The position numbers were made by a program, and so were the translations under genes. From the NCBI RefSeq assembly GCF_001440405.1, contig NZ_LLXX01000067.1, forward strand, positions 84,575-148,574: 64,000 nucleotides of DNA, read 5' to 3'. A model generated the notes under the pieces. It was given only the letters and a program-made list of their open reading frames with translations. It had not been told where the DNA came from and did no database searches. Source of the DNA: Bradyrhizobium valentinum. Lineage in GTDB: Bacteria; Pseudomonadota; Alphaproteobacteria; Rhizobiales; Xanthobacteraceae. This document shows, piece by piece, positions 54,448 through 63,728 of this stretch. Positions within the stretch are counted from its first letter, which is position 1. Every line of letters starts with the position of its first letter.

Positions 54448-55821
54448 TCAGCCATTGAAGGCCGCCTGGGCTTCCGGCAAATCCCAGATCTTGCCGATCG
54501 CCGCGGACGCAGCCGACACCATCGCGGTCTCGTCGCCATGAATGTATCGGCCTGCGTCGATCAGCACCCGCCCGTCAACGATGACCTGATCGATGTTGGC
54601 GCGGTTGCCGAGCGTGACCAGCCCGCGCCGCGGATCGAACAGCGGCTGTAAATGGGGATGGGTCAGGTCGACGACGGTGAGGTCGGCCGTTGCGCCCGGC
54701 GCGATCGTCCCGAGGTCCGGCCGCTTGATGACCGCTGCCGCAGTTGCGGTGACTGACTCGATCAGGTCAGGTGCGTTGGCTACATCAGCGCGAGCGGACG
54801 CAATCTTCGAAATCATCGACGCGGCGTTGAGTTCGCCGAGCAGGTCCATGTTGTAGCCGTCGGTTCCGACCACCGTCCGGACGCCGTGCTCTGCGAACCG
54901 GCTGAACGCCGCGGTAACGCCTGAGCGCGCAAACACGCGCGGGCAGTTCAGCACCGTGGCGCCCCTCGCCGCCATCAACTTCAAATCGCCATCGGTGCTG
55001 GCGATGCAGTGCACAGCCATGAGATCAGGCGCAAGAAGGCCAAGCCAGTCGAGATATTCGGCCGGCGTGCGACCGCCGTGACGGCTCCCGATGGTTGCAA
55101 CTTCAGCCTGGCTTTGTGCGAGATGGGTGGTGATGGGAATGTCGAGTTCGCGCGCACGCGCGGCACACGCCCGCAGCAAATCCGGCCCACAGGTGTCGGT
55201 CGCATGCGGGCTCATCGCAAGGCCAATCCGGCCGTCGCCACGCCTGTTCCAGCGCTGATAGAGCGCGTTCCAGGTGTCCATATCGGCCTGGCCGTCATCG
55301 CCCGCGTAATGCACCACGCCGTCCGGCCCCGCCTTGGCGTCCGAGGTCGAAAACAAATACGGCGCGCCAAAGAAGCGGATGCCCATTTCTTCGGCTGCGT
55401 CGAACATCTCAGGGATGGTGTTGCGGAACGGTTCCATCACCGTGGTAGCGCCGCCCTTCAGCAATTGCAGAATGCCGAGCCGCGCGATCGCGAGCCGTTC
55501 TTGCGGTGACAGCAGGTCGGCGCCGCGCTTGGTCAGCGGCAGCAATACCGTATAGACGATGCTCTGATTGTTCCTCCGACCATTGCCGTCCTCGGTGTGT
55601 GTCCGGGCGACAGCTTCGCTGAAGCAGTGATTATGCAAGTTCATGAGGCCGGGCAGCACGAAGCGGCCCGGTCTGTCGAAGACCTCGGTGGCGGACGGCC
55701 GGTCGCGCGTGACGGCGGCGATCCGCCTGCCCTCCAGCAGCACCCAATGATCGCGCAGCACCTCCTGCGCGCCATCCCTGCGCGACAACACATAGTTGCC
55801 AAAGATCGCAATGGTGCTCAT
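54448..55821 (-). CDS. Amidohydrolase of the chlorohydrolase/deaminase type
   Basis: A 457-residue metal-dependent hydrolase. LMNLHNHCFSEAV gives the HxH metal site. AMSPHATDTCGPDLL, ITTHLAQSQAEV and VGTDGYNMDLLGEL carry the remaining metal and catalytic residues of the TrzN/SsnA/AtzA group. It would deaminate or dechlorinate a heterocycle, or open a ring; the substrate is unknown. ATG 55821 overlaps the binding-protein stop by four bases; longer starts run into that gene. Confidence 0.88.
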   Translation of the reverse strand: MSTIAIFGNYVLSRRDGAQEVLRDHWVLLEGRRIAAVTRDRPSATEVFDRPGRFVLPGLMNLHNHCFSEAVARTHTEDGNGRRNNQSIVYTVLLPLTKRGADLLSPQERLAIARLGILQLLKGGATTVMEPFRNTIPEMFDAAEEMGIRFFGAPYLFSTSDAKAGPDGVVHYAGDDGQADMDTWNALYQRWNRRGDGRIGLAMSPHATDTCGPDLLRACAARARELDIPITTHLAQSQAEVATIGSRHGGRTPAEYLDWLGLLAPDLMAVHCIASTDGDLKLMAARGATVLNCPRVFARSGVTAAFSRFAEHGVRTVVGTDGYNMDLLGELNAASMISKIASARADVANAPDLIESVTATAAAVIKRPDLGTIAPGATADLTVVDLTHPHLQPLFDPRRGLVTLGNRANIDQVIVDGRVLIDAGRYIHGDETAMVSAASAAIGKIWDLPEAQAAFNG

Positions 55822-57401
55822 GCTGGCTTCACATTCCAGAACACGGCCGTACCGTCGAGGATGCCGGTGATGTTCGAGCGGTACGCGGTCGGTTGTTTGT
55901 ATTGACCGATCGGGAAGTAGGGAATTTCCTCGAACGATAACGCCTGGATATCGCGGCAGATGCGCTGCTGCTCGGCAAGGTTGGCGGCAGCGAGCCACTG
56001 GCTTCGTAGCACCCCCATCTTCTCGCTCTTGTACCAGCCGGCGGTCTTGCTGTCGCCGCGCAGGTTCGAATTGCCGGCCGGGGTCAGCCAATCGATGCCT
56101 TGCCAGTTGCCAACGCCGGCGCTCCAGCCGCCCTGGGCGATGGGATCCTTTTTCAACTGCCGCTGCAACACCACGCCGAAATCCATTCCGGCATACTCGA
56201 CGTTCATGCCGGCCTGCTGCAGCATGTCGGCTGCGATATCGCCGAGCGGCTTTTGTGCAACCGAGTTGGTGGGAACGAGCAGTACCACCTTCTCGCCGCT
56301 GTATCCGGCGGCTTTCAGATCCGCTTTGACCTTCGCCATGTCGCGCGGCCCGCGGAACACATCGAGGCCGACGTCGCTCGCCATCGGTGTGCCCGGCGCA
56401 AAGAAGCCGATCGGCGAGGATTGATAAGCGGGATCATCGCCCGCAACTGCCGTCATGAACGCGGACTGGTCGATCGCTCCCAATAGCGCCCGGCGGATGG
56501 CGGGATTATCGAACGGCGGCAGCAGATGGTTCACGCGCAGCATGCAGGTGTAACCCCGTGGATCGAGAATCCGCGTGGTGATGCCGCCGGTACGCTTCAG
56601 CACCGGCAGCAGGTCGTGCGGCGTTGTCTCCTGCCAATCCTGCTCGCGCGTTTGCAGCGCAGCCACTCCGGTCGCCGCATCCGGCATCGTCGTCCAGACC
56701 ACGCGGTCGTAATGGACGATCTTGGGACCGGCGGTCCAATCGGGCTTGCCGTCCTGTCGGGGCTGATAGCGATCGAAGCGGGCGTACACGTTGCGCGCGC
56801 CCTGCACGCGTTCATCCGCCACAAAACGGAACGGACCGCTGCCCACGACTTCGGCCAGCGGCTTGAACGGATCCTGGCTCGCCAGCCGCTGCGGCATCAT
56901 GAACGGTGCCTGGATCGCGGCCTTGCCGAGCGCTGCAGGCAGCAGAGGGAAAGGCCTGCTCAGCCGAAAGCGGATGGTGCGGTCATCAGGCGCCGACAGT
57001 TCGTCCGTTGCGGCCATCAACTCGGCGCCAAAGCCGTCGCGGGCCGCCCAGCGGCGAATGCTCGCGACGCAATCGCGCGCCAGCACCCGCTCGCTGTCAT
57101 GCCATAGCAGACCGTCGCGCAGCGTAAGGTCCCACTGCCGCTCATCGTTGGACACGACATGACCGGACACCATCTGAGGTGAGACCTCGATTGCCGAATT
57201 CATGCCATAGAGCGTGTCGTAGACCATGAACCCGTGGTTCCGGGAAACCTGCGCCGTTGAGTAGATCGGGTCGACAAAGGTCAGATCAATCACTGGAATA
57301 AAGCGCAGCGTGGTCTGCGACTGCGCCCGCAGGATTCCCGGCAGCGACAACGCCGGCGCTGCGGCGGCGGCCTTCAACAGTGAACGACGGGAAACGAGCA
57401 T
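55818..57401 (-). CDS. Peptide-type ABC solute-binding protein 2, Tat signal
   Basis: A 527-residue family 5 binding protein, paralogous to the one at 51365. The signal is VSRRSLLKAAAAAPALSLPG. AGGAG lies seven bases before ATG 57401; an ATG at 57419 is less well placed. No separate permease set follows it, so it probably shares the DppBCDF-type importer. It overlaps the amidohydrolase gene by four bases. Confidence 0.92.
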   Translation of the reverse strand: MLVSRRSLLKAAAAAPALSLPGILRAQSQTTLRFIPVIDLTFVDPIYSTAQVSRNHGFMVYDTLYGMNSAIEVSPQMVSGHVVSNDERQWDLTLRDGLLWHDSERVLARDCVASIRRWAARDGFGAELMAATDELSAPDDRTIRFRLSRPFPLLPAALGKAAIQAPFMMPQRLASQDPFKPLAEVVGSGPFRFVADERVQGARNVYARFDRYQPRQDGKPDWTAGPKIVHYDRVVWTTMPDAATGVAALQTREQDWQETTPHDLLPVLKRTGGITTRILDPRGYTCMLRVNHLLPPFDNPAIRRALLGAIDQSAFMTAVAGDDPAYQSSPIGFFAPGTPMASDVGLDVFRGPRDMAKVKADLKAAGYSGEKVVLLVPTNSVAQKPLGDIAADMLQQAGMNVEYAGMDFGVVLQRQLKKDPIAQGGWSAGVGNWQGIDWLTPAGNSNLRGDSKTAGWYKSEKMGVLRSQWLAAANLAEQQRICRDIQALSFEEIPYFPIGQYKQPTAYRSNITGILDGTAVFWNVKPA

Positions 57402-57435
57402 CGATGACTCCTGGGACATTTGATCGGCGCGGTTC

Positions 57436-58320
57436 TCAGAGGGCGGCAGCTTCGTGACTGCTGAAATTCGCCGCGATCGCCTCTCCGGTTGTGATCCACA
57501 GATCGGGGCAGGATTTGGCATAGGTGAGAAATTCCCGCAGCAGCCGAAGCCGCATCGGACGGCCGCTGCATTGCGGGTGCAGCACGGTCGTGACCATCGC
57601 GCCCCAATCCCTGACCTCATCGAGCTCATCCTTCCAGATCGAGAGCACATGCTCCTTCGGAAAGATCGGCCGCGGACTGAATCGGGCGGACAGTCCATGC
57701 ATCCAGTCGTCGTAGCTCGCGGTCACTGGAAGTTCGATCGTGCCCGGCCCGCCATCTGCGAGGCGATGGCGGTAAGGCCGCACGTCGTCGCGAAATGACG
57801 AGGTGTAGACGATACCGTGGCGCACCAGCGCCACCCGCAACTCTTCGGTGAATTCGCCGTAAGGTGCCCGATAGCCGGTCGGCCTGACGCCAAGCCTCCG
57901 CTTCAGCGCCTCAAAGCCCCGCTCCAGTTCTTCCTCGATCCAGGGGTCGCCCGGATCCGGCAGCAGATGGTGATACCCGTGGTGACCGATCTCGTGGCCC
58001 GCCTTGAGAATGGCCTCCGCCATCGCGGGATGCGCATCCACCGACCAGCCGGTGACGAAGAACGTTGCCTTCAGATCAAGCGCATCGAGCAACTCAAGGA
58101 GTTTCGGCGTGCCGACGCGCGCCTCGTAGCCGCCATAGCTCATCGTGATGAGACGCTGGGCGTGAGCTGCATCCTTGCTGGTCCAGGCGCTCTCCGCGTC
58201 CACGTCGAAGGAGAGGAACATCGCTGATGTATAGGGCTTGGGCCACGGATAGTCCGGGGCCGGCGGCGCAGTGTTCGCGGGAATGAGCGGAATGCTCGCG
58301 AGCGCTTTACTGTCCAGCAT
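57436..58320 (-). CDS. CE4/PuuE-like deacetylase, possible cyclic imidase
   Basis: A 294-residue NodB-homology (polysaccharide deacetylase) enzyme. LSFDVDAES gives the Asp-Asp motif and GHEIGHHGYHH the metal histidines; TGYRAPYGEF and WGAMVTTVLHPQCSGRP follow. There is no signal peptide, so it is not a secreted polysaccharide enzyme. Cytoplasmic members of this size include PuuE allantoinase and cyclic-imide hydrolases, which fits the neighbouring carbamoylase. The start overlaps the upstream binding-protein gene by 14 bases. Confidence 0.87.
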   Translation of the reverse strand: MLDSKALASIPLIPANTAPPAPDYPWPKPYTSAMFLSFDVDAESAWTSKDAAHAQRLITMSYGGYEARVGTPKLLELLDALDLKATFFVTGWSVDAHPAMAEAILKAGHEIGHHGYHHLLPDPGDPWIEEELERGFEALKRRLGVRPTGYRAPYGEFTEELRVALVRHGIVYTSSFRDDVRPYRHRLADGGPGTIELPVTASYDDWMHGLSARFSPRPIFPKEHVLSIWKDELDEVRDWGAMVTTVLHPQCSGRPMRLRLLREFLTYAKSCPDLWITTGEAIAANFSSHEAAAL

Positions 58321-59122
58321 TGATGGTCGCCTTCTCTACGCCGTAATCGGTCAATTTCCACTTCGCCAGCAAAGCACGGTAGGTGCCGTCCGCGATCAAT
58401 GAGTCCAGCGCCTCTACGACCGCTTGCTGCAGCACCTTCTCCTTCACGCCCAACGCAAGCCCGGTGAACTGGGTGGCGAAGACGTCGCCGACCGGGAGAT
58501 AGACGCCCGGTTCGAGGTCCATCAGGTAGGGAAGCGTCTCGCCACCCTGGACGGCCGCGTCGATCCGTCCCTGCCTTAGCTGGGTCCGGGCATCGGCCGA
58601 TCCTTCAGTCCCGACGAATTGAATAGGATTACCGCCGCAATGGACATCGCTCCAGGCAGCGATCAGCTTCGGAAAGGACGTGCGCCGACTGGCGCCGACT
58701 TTTTTCCCGCAGAATGCCGTCGTATCCTTGAACTCGGCGGCGCGCGATTGCTGCACGAAGAACCGAGGCCCATTGCGGAGGTAGTCGACAAAGGTTGCCG
58801 TGTCCTGCCGGCTCGCCATATCCGTCATGCCGGACAGGATCGCATCCACCCTCCCCGTCGAAATCGCAGGCATCATCTGATCGAAACTGGTTTGCTGCCA
58901 GTCGATCTTGACACCGAGCTTCTTGCCGAGCGCCTCGCCAAGCTCGACGTCGAAGCCGGTCAGCGTGTTGGTCGCGGGATCGCGGAATTCCAGCGGCGGA
59001 TAATTCGGCACGATGGCGACCTTAATACTGCCCTGCTTGGCGATTTCCGGAGGCAGTTCGATCGCCATGGCCGAAGTGAAAGTGGCGCAAGTGAGCGCAG
59101 CAGCGAGAAACAGTTTCATCAT
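58307..59122 (-). CDS. Polar amino-acid-type ABC solute-binding protein 2
   Basis: A 271-residue family 3 binding protein with a Sec signal (residues 1-20, cleavage after AMA). NYPPLEFRDPATNTLTGFDV and DAILSGMTD are family motifs. It is paralogous to the protein at 60753. The start could be 59122 or 59119 (two ATG codons in a row). It follows the ATPase gene after 15 bases and likely serves the same permease with a different ligand. Confidence 0.92.
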   Translation of the reverse strand: MMKLFLAAALTCATFTSAMAIELPPEIAKQGSIKVAIVPNYPPLEFRDPATNTLTGFDVELGEALGKKLGVKIDWQQTSFDQMMPAISTGRVDAILSGMTDMASRQDTATFVDYLRNGPRFFVQQSRAAEFKDTTAFCGKKVGASRRTSFPKLIAAWSDVHCGGNPIQFVGTEGSADARTQLRQGRIDAAVQGGETLPYLMDLEPGVYLPVGDVFATQFTGLALGVKEKVLQQAVVEALDSLIADGTYRALLAKWKLTDYGVEKATINAGQ

Positions 59123-59137
59123 TTAAAATCACCCTCA

Positions 59138-59902
59138 TCAGATCACCGCGGAAAGAAAGGATTGAGTGCGCACTTCACGGGGCCTGCCCAGAACCTCCGC
59201 CGCCGGTCCGGACTCCACGATTGCGCCGTGGTCCATATAGACGACCGTATCTGCTACTTCGCGCGCGAAGCCGAGTTCGTGCGTCACTACCATCATCGTC
59301 ATGCCGCTGCGGGCAAGCTCCTTCATGACGGTGAGCACCTCGCCGACCAGTTCGGGATCGAGGGCACTCGTCGGTTCGTCGAACAGCATCAGCATCGGCT
59401 TCATGGCGAGCGCGCGGGCAATCGCCACCCGCTGCTGCTGCCCGCCGGAAAGCTGTGAGGGATAGGCATTTGCTTTCGCCGCCAGCCCGACGCGTGCGAG
59501 AAGCTCCATCGCCTCTGCCCTCGCCTCCTCCGGTTTGCGGCCCTGCACCTGCACCGGACCTTCGGTGATATTTTCAAGCGCGGTCTTGTGCGGGAACAAA
59601 TTGAAGCGCTGAAACACCATGCCGGTCTTCAGGCGCTGGCGCGCGATCTGCCGCTCGGTGAGACGATGCAATTGCCCACCCTCCTCCCGCACGCCCAGCA
59701 ACTCGCCATCCAGCCAGATGCCGCCGCTGTCGACCGGCGTAAGCTGATTGATGCAACGCAGCAGCGTCGTCTTGCCCGATCCCGACGCCCCGATCAGGCA
59801 CAGCACCTCGCCTGTCCAGACGTCGAGCGAGACCCGATCGAGGGCTTGAAACTCCCCAAAGTTCTTGCTGACCGAACGGATGGCGACAAGGGGCTGGGTC
59901 AT
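59138..59902 (-). CDS. Polar amino-acid ABC transporter ATPase
   Basis: A 254-residue GlnQ/HisP-type ATPase. Walker [10 protein letters not shown], signature [15 protein letters not shown], Walker [14 protein letters not shown], and [13 protein letters not shown]. It overlaps the permease by four bases (ATGA) and drives uptake of amino acids or ureido compounds. Confidence 0.94.
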   Translation of the reverse strand: MTQPLVAIRSVSKNFGEFQALDRVSLDVWTGEVLCLIGASGSGKTTLLRCINQLTPVDSGGIWLDGELLGVREEGGQLHRLTERQIARQRLKTGMVFQRFNLFPHKTALENITEGPVQVQGRKPEEARAEAMELLARVGLAAKANAYPSQLSGGQQQRVAIARALAMKPMLMLFDEPTSALDPELVGEVLTVMKELARSGMTMMVVTHELGFAREVADTVVYMDHGAIVESGPAAEVLGRPREVRTQSFLSAVI

Positions 59903-60756
59903 CGGGTGATCTGCAATGCTCCACGCGCGAAGCGTCGTTCGAGAAGCATCTGCAAAGGGGTCAGGATCGACACGACGAGCAGATACCAGGAGCCGGCGAC
60001 GATCAGGAGTTCGATCACGCGTGAATTCGCGTAGTAGATATTCTCGGCGTTGTGCAGCAGCTCCGGATACTGAATGACGCTGGCCAGCGACGTGGCCTTC
60101 ACCATGCCGATAAATTCGTTGCCGAGCGGAGGGATTACCACCCGCATCGCCTGCGGCAGGATGATCCGGCGCAGCGCGCGCAGCCGTCCCATGCCGATCG
60201 CCTGCGCTGCCTCATATTGTCCGACGTCGACCGACAGCATACCGGCCCGCATCACCTCGGACGTGTAGGCACCCTGATTGATGCCGAGGCCGAGCAGTGC
60301 GGACAGAAACGGTGTCATGACATCGACAGCCCGGACCGACCACAGGCCCGGAATGCCGATCGTTGGAAACACCAGCGCGAGGTTGAACCACAGCAGCAGT
60401 TGCAGGATCAGCGGCGTGCCGCGGAATAACCAAGTATAGCCGGCTGCGACGGACGTCAGAACCGGATTGGACGAGAGTCTCATGATTGCGACAACGACGC
60501 CCAAGACGATGCCGAGCGCCATCGCGAGTACCGCCATCACCATGGTGTTGGTGATGCCCTCGAGGATCACCTTCGCGGTGAGGAAGCGGCTGACATAAGT
60601 CCATTCGATCTGGCCGTTGACGAAGGCGCGACCGATCGCAGCCAGTACGACGAGAATCGCTGCCGCGGCGAGCCATCGTTGCCAATGAACCTGACGCGCG
60701 ACCGTCATCTCCGAAATGTCGGGGAAGCCTCCCGCAAGTGTGGGCACCGCTCTCAT
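59899..60756 (-). CDS. Polar amino-acid ABC transporter permease
   Basis: A 285-residue HisM/GlnP-type permease with about five to six helices. The EAA loop is [20 protein letters not shown]. Only one permease gene is present, so the channel is probably a homodimer. Four-base overlaps join it to both neighbours. Confidence 0.93.
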   Translation of the reverse strand: MRAVPTLAGGFPDISEMTVARQVHWQRWLAAAAILVVLAAIGRAFVNGQIEWTYVSRFLTAKVILEGITNTMVMAVLAMALGIVLGVVVAIMRLSSNPVLTSVAAGYTWLFRGTPLILQLLLWFNLALVFPTIGIPGLWSVRAVDVMTPFLSALLGLGINQGAYTSEVMRAGMLSVDVGQYEAAQAIGMGRLRALRRIILPQAMRVVIPPLGNEFIGMVKATSLASVIQYPELLHNAENIYYANSRVIELLIVAGSWYLLVVSILTPLQMLLERRFARGALQITR

Positions 60757-61577
60757 TGCGTGGACGCATTCATCATCGGCTGCGCCACCGCGTTCGCGCC
60801 CAATCCGTATTTGTCGAGAATGGCCTTGTAGGAGCCGTCGGCGATCATGGCGGCGAGGTGTTGCGTCACCACCTCGCGGAGCGCCACGTCGTCTTTCCGG
60901 AACATGATGCCCTGATAGCCGGTGGCGAACGGCTCTCCGACGACACGGTATTTCCCCGCCTCCTGCTGCTGGGCGTAGGGCAGCGTCTCGGTGCCCTGCA
61001 CCGCAGCGTCGATGCGACCCTGCTTGAGCTGGTTACGGACGTCGATGCTGTTCTCGCCCGGAACATATTGCACGGCAGGCTTACCGTTCGCCTCGCAATT
61101 CTGCTTGCTCCATTTCTCGATCTCGACCGGAAAGCTGGTGCTGCGCGTCGTCCCGATCCTCTTGCCGCAGAGATCGGTGGGAGACTTCGCCGCATTTTCC
61201 GTCAGAACGAAGAACTGCGGACCCGTCGCCAGATAGTCGATGAAGTCGGCGGCCTCGCGCCGCGAGCTGCGATCCGAAATGCCGCTGATGATGAAATCCG
61301 CGCGCTTGGTCTGCAATGAGGGGATCAGCTCAGCGAACGGTGTTTCGCTCCAGATGATCTTCACGCCCAGCCGCTTCGCGAGTTCGTTGGCGAGATCGAT
61401 ATCGAGCCCGACGAGCTGGTTTGTGGTGGGATCGCGATATTCCATGGGGGCGTAGGTCGAGTTAACCGTCAGCCGCAAGGTGCCCGCCTGCTTGATTGAT
61501 TCCGGAAGTTCCGCGGCTTGTGCAGTTGTGACGGCGAAGAGCGCGGCGAATCGAAGGGAGAACGAGAGACGTGTCAT
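60753..61577 (-). CDS. Polar amino-acid-type ABC solute-binding protein 1
   Basis: A 274-residue family 3 binding protein with a Sec signal (residues 1-21). YAPMEYRDPTTNQLVGLDI and ADFIISGISDRSSRR are typical. AAAGGAG precedes ATG 61577, which lies one base after the carbamoylase stop. A longer frame to 61829 runs into that gene. It should supply the substrate of the carbamoylase. Confidence 0.93.
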   Translation of the reverse strand: MTRLSFSLRFAALFAVTTAQAAELPESIKQAGTLRLTVNSTYAPMEYRDPTTNQLVGLDIDLANELAKRLGVKIIWSETPFAELIPSLQTKRADFIISGISDRSSRREAADFIDYLATGPQFFVLTENAAKSPTDLCGKRIGTTRSTSFPVEIEKWSKQNCEANGKPAVQYVPGENSIDVRNQLKQGRIDAAVQGTETLPYAQQQEAGKYRVVGEPFATGYQGIMFRKDDVALREVVTQHLAAMIADGSYKAILDKYGLGANAVAQPMMNASTQ

Positions 61578-61578
61578 A

Positions 61579-62577
61579 TCAGCTCCTTTGGCCCGCACCG
61601 CGACTGGCCGCTCGATGTTTAACTGCATCGAGCGCGGCGGGCTCAATAACACCGGCACGCTCGGTGATCGCCGCGTATTGCTGCGGCCGCCGGTGCGCGG
61701 CGAAATTGAACATCTTGTCCTTGCCCTGGCGACAGAGGTCGAGGTCGAGGTCGGCGACGACAATTTCGTCCGCGAGCGTTTGCGCTTCGGCGACGATCCG
61801 GCCGTTGGGATCCACGATGCAGGAGCCACCGATCAATCCGGAACCATCCTCGGTGCCCGCCTTGGCGACCGCGATCGCCCAGGTGGCGTTCATGTAGGCG
61901 TTGGCCTGGGTCACGAGCTTGGAATGGAAGGTGCGCAGCGCCGCGTCTTCGGAGACGCCGCCGTTTGGATCGTAAGCCGCGGAATTGTAGCCGACGCAAA
62001 CCAGTTCGACGCCCTGCAGGCCCAGCACACGCCAGGCTTCCGGCCAGCGGCGATCATTGCAGATCATCATGCCTATGATCGCGTGGCGCCAGTCCGGTCC
62101 CGCCCGAAAGGCAGGAAATCCCAAATCGCCATATTCGAAATAGCGCTTTTCGAGCTGCTGGTAGGCTGCCCCGGCACGCGGCTCGAAGGAGCCCGGCAAA
62201 TGCACCTTGCGATAGCGCCCGAGAATTTCGCCGTCGCGATCGACCAGGATCGAACAATTGAAGCGCCGACCGTCCGACGTCAGCTCCGCGTAGCCGACGT
62301 AGAAGCCGACGCCGAGCGCCCGGGCACGATCGAACAAGGACTGCACGGCCGGATTTGGCATGCCACGCTCGAAGTAATGATCGAGCGCTTCGCCCTCGAT
62401 CAGCCATCGCGGGAAGAAGGTCGTGAATGCCAGTTCGGGAAAGACAACCAGTGTTGCGCCGCATGCAGCCGCCTCCTCTAGCAGCACCAACATCCGGCCA
62501 AGCGTATGCTCTCGCGTATCCACTTTTTGCGTCGGCCCCATCTGAGCGGCGGCGGCGCGGAGAACCCGAACCAACAT
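61579..62577 (-). CDS. hyuC: N-carbamoyl-D-amino-acid hydrolase (nitrilase superfamily)
   Basis: A 332-residue carbon-nitrogen hydrolase. The catalytic triad is Glu48 (VFPELAFTTFFPRW), Lys124 (RYRKVHLPG) and Cys173 (MMICNDRRWPE), close to the Glu47-Lys127-Cys172 arrangement of the known Agrobacterium D-carbamoylase, with which whole segments agree. It converts N-carbamoyl-D-amino acids to D-amino acids, CO2 and ammonia. The exact start is uncertain: GGAGG is only two bases before ATG 62577, and a TTG nine bases earlier is possible. First gene of the long array. Confidence 0.9.
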   Translation of the reverse strand: MLVRVLRAAAAQMGPTQKVDTREHTLGRMLVLLEEAAACGATLVVFPELAFTTFFPRWLIEGEALDHYFERGMPNPAVQSLFDRARALGVGFYVGYAELTSDGRRFNCSILVDRDGEILGRYRKVHLPGSFEPRAGAAYQQLEKRYFEYGDLGFPAFRAGPDWRHAIIGMMICNDRRWPEAWRVLGLQGVELVCVGYNSAAYDPNGGVSEDAALRTFHSKLVTQANAYMNATWAIAVAKAGTEDGSGLIGGSCIVDPNGRIVAEAQTLADEIVVADLDLDLCRQGKDKMFNFAAHRRPQQYAAITERAGVIEPAALDAVKHRAASRGAGQRS

Positions 62578-62711
62578 TGCCTCCAATCTGAGCGGATTGC
62601 TTACTCAAGAGGCGGATGAGCCCGCTCCGATAGCGCTCCGATGCAGGGGTGATTACGCGGAAGCGCAGCACTAAACGCAATCACTCGTGCTATGATATTT
62701 TCGGTGAGACA

Positions 62712-62726
62712 ATAACCGGTAGTTAT
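62712..62726. promoter_or_regulatory. LysR-type box ATAAC-N5-GTTAT
   Basis: Perfect five-base arms around CGGTA directly abut the ATG of the divergent LysR gene at 62727. It lies 135 bases from the carbamoylase start. LysR proteins bind T-N11-A dyads of this size in divergent promoters, usually repressing themselves and activating the neighbour. Confidence 0.5.
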
Positions 62727-63626
62727 ATGAACCTGCGCCAGTTGGAGATCCTCCGTGCGGTCATCCGTCATCGGACCACGGTAGCGGCGGCCGACGAACT
62801 GGCACTGTCGCAACCGGCGATCAGCAACGCGCTGAAGGCGATGGAGGCGCAGGCGGGCTTCGCCTTGTTCGAGCGTGTCAACAACCGGCTGTTCCCGACA
62901 TCGGAGGCGATGGCGCTCTACAAGGAAAGTGAAGCGATCTTTGCGCTCCACGCCAAACTCGAAAATCGCGTGCGTGACTTGAGGGAGTGCCGCTCGGGGC
63001 TGCTATCGATCGTGGCGACGCCGCCGCTCGCCTACAGCATCATTCCGCGTGCTCTATCGGACTTCCTGCGCCGCCGTCAACAGACGCGTGTCTTCTTCGA
63101 TGTAAGGCGCTACGAAGGAATCATCGACGGCGTATCGAGCAGGGTTGCAGAGCTCGGTTTCGCGCTCGGGCTGTCGCATCATCCCGGCATTGCGCATGAG
63201 GTCGTTCATACCGGCGAAATGGTCTGCGTCCTGCCGCCAAACCATCCGCTGGCCGAACGATCGGTCATTTCCGCTTCCGACCTTGTCGGCTTGCCCTTCA
63301 TCGGGCTGGAGCGCGGCACGCGATTGGGCGAAGCCGTGCGCGAGAGCTTTGCGCAGGCCGGCGCGCCGTTCCAGCCAACTGTCGAGGTGCGATACTGCAA
63401 TACGGCCTGCGTGCTCGCGGCCGCCGGCGTGGGCGCAGCGGTGGTCGATCCGTTCTCACCGCGCCAGAGCGGCGGCCAAGACCTCATCGTTCGGCCTTTC
63501 ACGCCCAAGACCGTGGCGGTGGCCTATATGCTGTGGTCTGAGGCTGAGCCGCTATCGCGCCTGGCCAAGGCGTTCCTGAATGAAGTCCGGCAGGCGAGCC
63601 GCTCGCTGCACCACGATGCCTCTTGA
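62727..63626 (+). CDS. LysR-family regulator of the divergent hydrolase/transport array
   Basis: A 299-residue LysR protein. The helix-turn-helix is TTVAAADELALSQPAISNAL, and the effector domain has normal length and motifs such as HTGEMVCVLPPNHPLAE. An upstream in-frame start at 62649 would run through the dyad, so ATG 62727 is preferred. Divergent orientation from hyuC predicts that it controls that operon in response to a ureido or amino-acid ligand. Confidence 0.9.
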   Translation: MNLRQLEILRAVIRHRTTVAAADELALSQPAISNALKAMEAQAGFALFERVNNRLFPTSEAMALYKESEAIFALHAKLENRVRDLRECRSGLLSIVATPPLAYSIIPRALSDFLRRRQQTRVFFDVRRYEGIIDGVSSRVAELGFALGLSHHPGIAHEVVHTGEMVCVLPPNHPLAERSVISASDLVGLPFIGLERGTRLGEAVRESFAQAGAPFQPTVEVRYCNTACVLAAAGVGAAVVDPFSPRQSGGQDLIVRPFTPKTVAVAYMLWSEAEPLSRLAKAFLNEVRQASRSLHHDAS

Positions 63627-63667
63627 GCGTTGAAACGCGTGCAAAAGGGCGCGCTTGGCTTGAGGCT

Positions 63668-63728
63668 GCTCACGTTGAGCGTTTTGCGATTTTCTTTGAT
63701 CTCTCGGTGCACACATCGTGCGCACGCC
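63668..63728. repeat. Interspersed repeat, head module, copy 5
   Basis: GCTCACGTTGAGCG is followed by GATTTTCTTTGATCTCTCGG and the core GTGCACACATCGTGCGCACG. It is closest to the head at 36333. No tail follows; the last 270 bases of the window show no recognisable gene. Confidence 0.65.
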
